The notes under the pieces are model-generated. The model did not search any database, was not told the origin of the DNA, and saw only the letters and a program-made list of their open reading frames with translations. Positions 58,874-64,000 of a stretch of DNA of 64,000 bases are shown one piece after another; the stretch's first letter is position 1; each line of letters opens with the position of its first letter. A program made the position numbers and the translations under genes. Source of the DNA: Vigna angularis (Eukaryota; Streptophyta; Magnoliopsida; Fabales; Fabaceae); assembly GCF_016808095.1 (NCBI RefSeq), contig NC_068973.1, positions 27,756,077 through 27,820,076 of the forward strand, read 5' to 3'.

Positions 58874-59917
58874 TATTTGGAATTATCAACTTATTTTTGT
58901 GAAGCCAAAAACAAAGAAAAAAAGGTTTGTAGGATCACATTAACCGAATCATGTGTTACCAGAATTTCCATGAAAGTTCGTTGTGATTTATTTTAATGAT
59001 ATTATGGATGACATCAAATTCTATGATGATTGTCTTATGCATTTGAGGTGTATTTAGAAACTATCAACTGTGAAAATTTGTATGCTAAAATATATGATAA
59101 AAAAATTACTATTATGTTTAAATCATGTAGTTTTTTGGAGTTTGTTGTTAGTTTATAAGGATTGCAGGTTTAATAACAGAAAGTAAAAGCCATTCAAAAG
59201 TGATAAATTCTTTACAACAAATCTGCATGACCTCACTCGTGTTTTTATAGGAGGGTTTGTGAAGAATTTTAACAGTTTAATTGTATTCTTAATGCAGTTG
59301 TTAAAAAAAATTATGGGTAGAAGATAAATAATGACACACATTAACCATACTTAAAGGGAAATTGACCTTTAAACCTATTGTTACCTTAATTTTTTCAAAT
59401 TTGTTAAGATTGAATACAATCCATCCAATGTGAGATATGATAAATATCTCATTGCTTTAGTCAAAAACTAAAGGAAAGTGTTTTAACTTATTCAACATAT
59501 GATAAAGAATAGTATGCATTAATTTCTATATTAAGAAACACGTAAAATAGGTTGAGTTTTTAGAGTAATTTCTATAGGTAAGGCCAATATGGTTATTAAT
59601 ATGCAGTTTCAAGATTATATCTTTTTTACTCTACGGTTGAAACTAAACTATTTGATCTTTGATCATATTAAGAAAGTAATGAACATAATCCAAATTTCTC
59701 TTCCAAATATTCTTCGGGCGTACATATGCTTAATATGAAAACTTATAATAAAAACCAATTAAAGAACAAGAACACTAAAGCATATTTGAAAAAACTCGAA
59801 AAACTGATAATAAAGACTCATGCTAAGAAAGACCAATAAACCTTAACCCAAATTTTAATGTAAATAAACCTTAAACAAAAGAAAGAGCAATAAACCTTCC
59901 ATGTTAAATACAAGCTG

Positions 59918-60039
<122 letters not shown>

Positions 60040-62193
60040 TCAATTTACTAGAATCATCTTACTACTTTAAAAATTTACATAATTGATAAAAAAATAAAAC
60101 ATAAATGATAATTGGCATTATTACGTTTTTTATTTTTTTATTTTTATTTTTTATTAGTATTTTTTATTATTATCTTTTTAAATAATTAAAGGTTTATTAA
60201 ATAATTTTAGAAAAAATAAGTATTTTATTTTTCATTAATTTGTTAATTACTATTTTTTAGATAATAAAGATTTTATAGATAAATTTTAGAAAAGATAAGT
60301 ACTTTTATTGGTATTTTGATTATTATCTTTTTATATTATTAAGGTTTTATTTAATAATTTGAAGATAGATATTTAGTTTATAATTTTAAGTGAAAATCAT
60401 TAAAAATTAAAAAATATATCAACAAAATTAGTTATCCACAAAGTTAGTTAATTCAAGTACAAATTTTAAGTCCACTATGTTTTGAAAAAGTTATAAATAA
60501 AAAGTTTTAGACAGTTAAAATTCAATTCTTTTGATGGAGACTCATTTTTAGTCTGTCATCATTATTCTATTTTAGTGTTCAAAATGTAAAGGAGTAATTA
60601 CCTTAACATCACATACAAGCCTAAAATACCTCACATAACATATTTATTAAAAGATTAAAAAGAAAAACAAAAGATGAATGTATTTTGTTGAAGATTTCAA
60701 TCAAATAAGATTGTATACATTTTTGTCCTTAGTCCTATTGTGATCTTTAATAGTAAAACAGGTGAAAAATAGACTCAAAAAAATTAGAGAAAAAACAAAT
60801 GAAGTTCTAGAAATTTTTTTAAAGAAGATAATGACTTTTTATAAAATAAAACTGATAATATTAAATAATATTTATATTTGAGCTTTTTATAAATAAAATA
60901 ATTAAATGTTATCATTAAAATCATTATTACTGTTTTCTAGATAAATCAAATCAAAACCATTATCACTCTTTTATAGGTAAATCAAGTGACTTGTATAAAT
61001 TTAGCACTTATTTCTAAAATCCCTTTATTTATTTTACATATTGATAATTTACATTTTAAAAACATATAATGCAATTTCATTGTTTACAATATTGCTGTAC
61101 AAATGTTCTCCGAAATTTTGACTTCTACAACAAAATTAAATAAAAATAAATTTACTGACTACAGTATATTAAATTAAAACATCGAACTAGATCGCGTTTA
61201 TTAAAATTTAATATGTCAAAATCTCATAACATTTTATTTAAGGCATTATAAATAACCTCTGTGTTTTCTCACTCACTTTACATATCACAGATATTTTCAA
61301 ATAATATTAAAAGATAATACGATTGAAAATATCTTTTTTAGGTTCATTAAGTCGAGATACTTAATCTTAAAGTTGTAAATTTTATAAGCTTTGAATTATG
61401 AGTCACTTTATGATAAAATATTTGATATGTATATATCAAGCTTGTGTATTTATTTTATACGTAATTAATTATTTCATTGATTTTTATTTAGTATAAAACT
61501 TTGAATTTCATGTTTAAATATTTCTCACCATATTTCCATAAAAATAGGATTATGAACTCCACATTAAAATTGGTGACTACAATACCTAAAGATTGACTAT
61601 GTGAATATCTTTTGTAGGATGAATATCTTTAAGCCTTTTAATTTTTGTTTGTTGTCTTGTTTTGTTTTGATTGTATTTTTGTTTTTGGTCATGAGGTAAA
61701 TGATTGCACCCAGCACTTATTGATTTATGTGAGAGGTGGGAGCCAATTCTTTATGCTCAATCACTTTCTTAGACATCACAAACTCATCTGGTAAGGTTTG
61801 TCATTTGTCTTCACCAACAATAATTTAAATTCCCTTTCAATTATTTTAAGATTATAAAAAATTAACAATTATATCTTTATTATTTTTAACCTTAACATCA
61901 CCTTATAACTTCTTGTTCAATCTTACAATGAAATAAAATACTATTGTCACCTCGTGATCCACACTCATACGTAAACTTTATGTTTGAATTTTATCATTTA
62001 GTCGGAATTTTCGAGGTTATCACATAAGAATTTTTGTATGTTTCTCAATTCAATTGGTTTACTAGAATGTTAGTGATTGGATTGAGAAATCAAATTATTA
62101 TAAATTAGTATGGTGATTCGGGTGATACCAGTTGTTGGAATCTCACTATGAAACTAAATAATCTTAATTATTGATAATTTGTGTTTGATGTAT

Positions 62194-62196
<3 letters not shown>

Positions 62197-62267
<71 letters not shown>
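62197..62267. repeat. (AT)n microsatellite
   Basis: About 35 AT dinucleotides ending ACACACGTGT. Confidence 0.93.
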
Positions 62268-62272
<5 letters not shown>

Positions 62273-63183
62273 GTGTAATGTTGATAATTAGTTTTCTATC
62301 TGAAATTGTTTATTTTATCTTTAAAAACTAAATGTTCACTCTAGAAAAATGATATCTATATGTTATATATAACGCAAAGTGGTTGAAATAGTCTTTATTT
62401 TACAAAGTATAAAAATCATTTTCATGAACTGATTTATAGTAAGCTATTTTATTTATAAGTAAATTTTTATATTTATCTGTTCGTGGTAAAAATAAAATTA
62501 AGAATAATTTAATATGACAGTAAACCTGTAACTTTAAATCTTTGACGTTATGAATTTATGCTCTTACAAGAAAAAAAGTCCCTTCATAATTATCAAAGTA
62601 CATTAAATGAAAAGATTTAATAGATACAAAATATCATTGTGTTAAATCAATCATAATTACTAAATAACTAATTTTAAATCTCTAAAACATCAGTTATTTT
62701 GAGATGAAAAAAAGTTAAATACCAATCTTATGAGAAAGGGATAATGGTTATTTGTTTCCTAAAAAAACACATGCATTGAATAATTTTAATAGAAGCTACT
62801 ACTGTTTTCTTTTCTTTTTTTCTTAAGATTTGGTTTTTTTTAGTATTATTTTTTATAGCTATCTATGCAATTATGAATGAAGCAGCAGAGCTAGATGGGG
62901 CATGGGAATCATCCTGTATCCTCTTAGAGTTGTTTGATAACATCGAAAACCATTTTTAAGGCAATAATATATATAAATATAAATAAATTAAATTCTGCAA
63001 ATTTTATTCAACATTTGTTTCCCTACCTATCCATCTATCAGAGTCCAACGCCACCAACTGAACACAGAACAACATCAACAACAACCTCTACTTGGTGCTT
63101 CCTCTTCCTTTTCCACCAAACCTTAAACTTCCACATAACCCAATCAAGTTTTGCTTTAGATTCTCATTTCCCGTCAAACTATA

Positions 63184-63186
<3 letters not shown>

Positions 63187-63232
<46 letters not shown>
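63187..63232. repeat. (CT)n microsatellite in a probable 5' leader
   Basis: About 22 CT dinucleotides roughly 50 bp before the ATG at 63282. CT-rich tracts are common in plant 5'UTRs. Confidence 0.9.
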
Positions 63233-63235
<3 letters not shown>

Positions 63236-63281
63236 AATTCTCGGAACCCAAAATATTCCAACTAAATATTTCTTCTTTTTC

Positions 63282-63310
63282 ATGGCAGATCCTACCCGTC
63301 TTTCATTCAG
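63282..63310 (+). CDS. Possible first exon of an unidentified gene
   Basis: The first ATG after the CT-rich leader encodes MADPTRLSF and part of the next codon, up to a possible GT donor (CATTCAG before GTTAGATT at 63311). If unspliced, the frame ends after 26 codons at about 63362. The leader is C/T-rich and less AT-rich than the preceding 4 kb, which fits the start of a gene continuing past the window. No later coding exon could be recognised in 63363-64000. The product is unknown. Confidence 0.3.
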
Positions 63311-63362
63311 GTTAGATTTCAATCACCCTTATACTCAATTAAACCGGGTCAGTTTTGATTAA

Positions 63363-64000
63363 GGTTAGTCAATTAAAAAATTGTTTTTTTTTTTTGTTTT
63401 TGGGTTTTCTGGGTTCTAGTTTTACACGCAGTTTGCGATCGGATCCGGTTACAGTGGATAGACTCACTGGGTTTTAATGGTTCTTCCCTCCTTAGTAATT
63501 ATAAGGGACTTGAAATGGGTTGTGGTATTTTAAAATCTATTATGTGATGAGGTGAAAACCAAATAAACGCAAAATTCGCATTCTTTCCTTTGGTTTGTTG
63601 CTCACTCCATCTTCTATCTTGCTTGGGGTCCAAGGTTTTTTTCGTGTTTTTTCAGTTATGCTGCATTAGTTTATATACAGGTAGAACCTTAGACTTAAAA
63701 CAAGTTTCAAATTATTCGTGCCTGTCAGTATCAAGGGTAACTTTTACCTTCTTTTGTCCCTTTTATTAATTTTTGTTTTTAGTCCTCCTTTTGTTGTTCT
63801 CCACCTGGATAATATTCTCAAGTTTTTACGTTTCGTCTCTGCTCATATAATTTCTATTGATTTTATGTCCTTTATTACAAAATTAAAGTTATCCAATTTT
63901 GGTCTTTCGAGCACATTCTTCAGTCGGGATCAATGGTTGGGGAAGTATTCGTGATAAGGATTGAAGAATCCTTTAATTCCTTTCTATTAATTTTATTGTA
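63363..64000. other. T-rich sequence, possibly a first intron
   Basis: T-rich sequence of the kind seen in plant introns, following the possible first exon. No recognisable protein sequence is seen in any frame. Confidence 0.35.

Noticed and set aside
62934..63236. 100-aa frame ending in Ser-Leu repeats
   Set aside because: Translation of the leader and (CT)n tract; no domain.

Overview
This is plant nuclear DNA: AT-rich, with introns, long (AT)n tracts and dense layers of transposable elements. Several repeat families (SIRE/Maximus-type copia, Tat-type gypsy, MULE ends starting GGGTTAAATATG) suggest a legume, probably Phaseoleae such as Vigna or Phaseolus. That placement is inference. Nothing prokaryotic or CRISPR-like is present.

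One complete host gene is visible: a calcineurin-B-like Ca2+ sensor (CBL4/SOS3 type) at about 28.65-32.6 kb on the + strand, with a 5'UTR intron and eight coding exons giving 214 aa. A possible first exon of a second gene lies at 63.28 kb after a CT-rich leader. Almost everything else is mobile DNA or its debris.

Layout. 0-7.1 kb: a decayed Tat-lineage Ty3/gypsy element in minus orientation, with an oppositely coded extra gene on +. 7.33-9.61 kb: a Pack-MULE holding fragments of two unrelated receptor kinases. 10.4-11.3 kb: a CACTA element. 11.56-13.06 kb: a PIF/Harbinger-like element carrying a NOT3 5' exon and a polygalacturonase-1-beta-like fragment. 14.2-14.9 kb: a long inverted repeat. 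15.8-18.2 kb: the 3' end and LTR of a SIRE-type copia, interrupted by a truncated CACTA. 19.3-20.7 kb: another CACTA-like element. 22.25-22.59 kb: a MULE MITE. 24.06-25.62 kb: a second Pack-MULE with PPR and acyl-activating-enzyme fragments. 28.6-32.6 kb: CBL. 33.6-40 kb: gypsy LTR remnant, copia gag, a copia element lacking reverse transcriptase, and a TRIM-like LTR. 40.58-49.88 kb: a structurally complete Tat element with both LTRs, PBS, PPT, target duplication and antisense gene. 50.3-53.2 kb: a third, truncated Tat copy. 54.02-57.03 kb: a hAT element with transposase remnant and a karyopherin-like fragment. 58.50-58.87 kb: a second MULE MITE. 59-63 kb: AT-rich DNA.

Target-site duplications were read directly: 9 bp for all four MULE-type elements, 8 bp for the hAT, 5 bp for the Tat element, 3 bp for the complete CACTA, and TTA for the Harbinger-like element. 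The main theme is gene-fragment capture: four DNA transposons from three superfamilies carry pieces of at least seven host genes, often on opposing strands. All captured fragments and all retrotransposon genes are broken.
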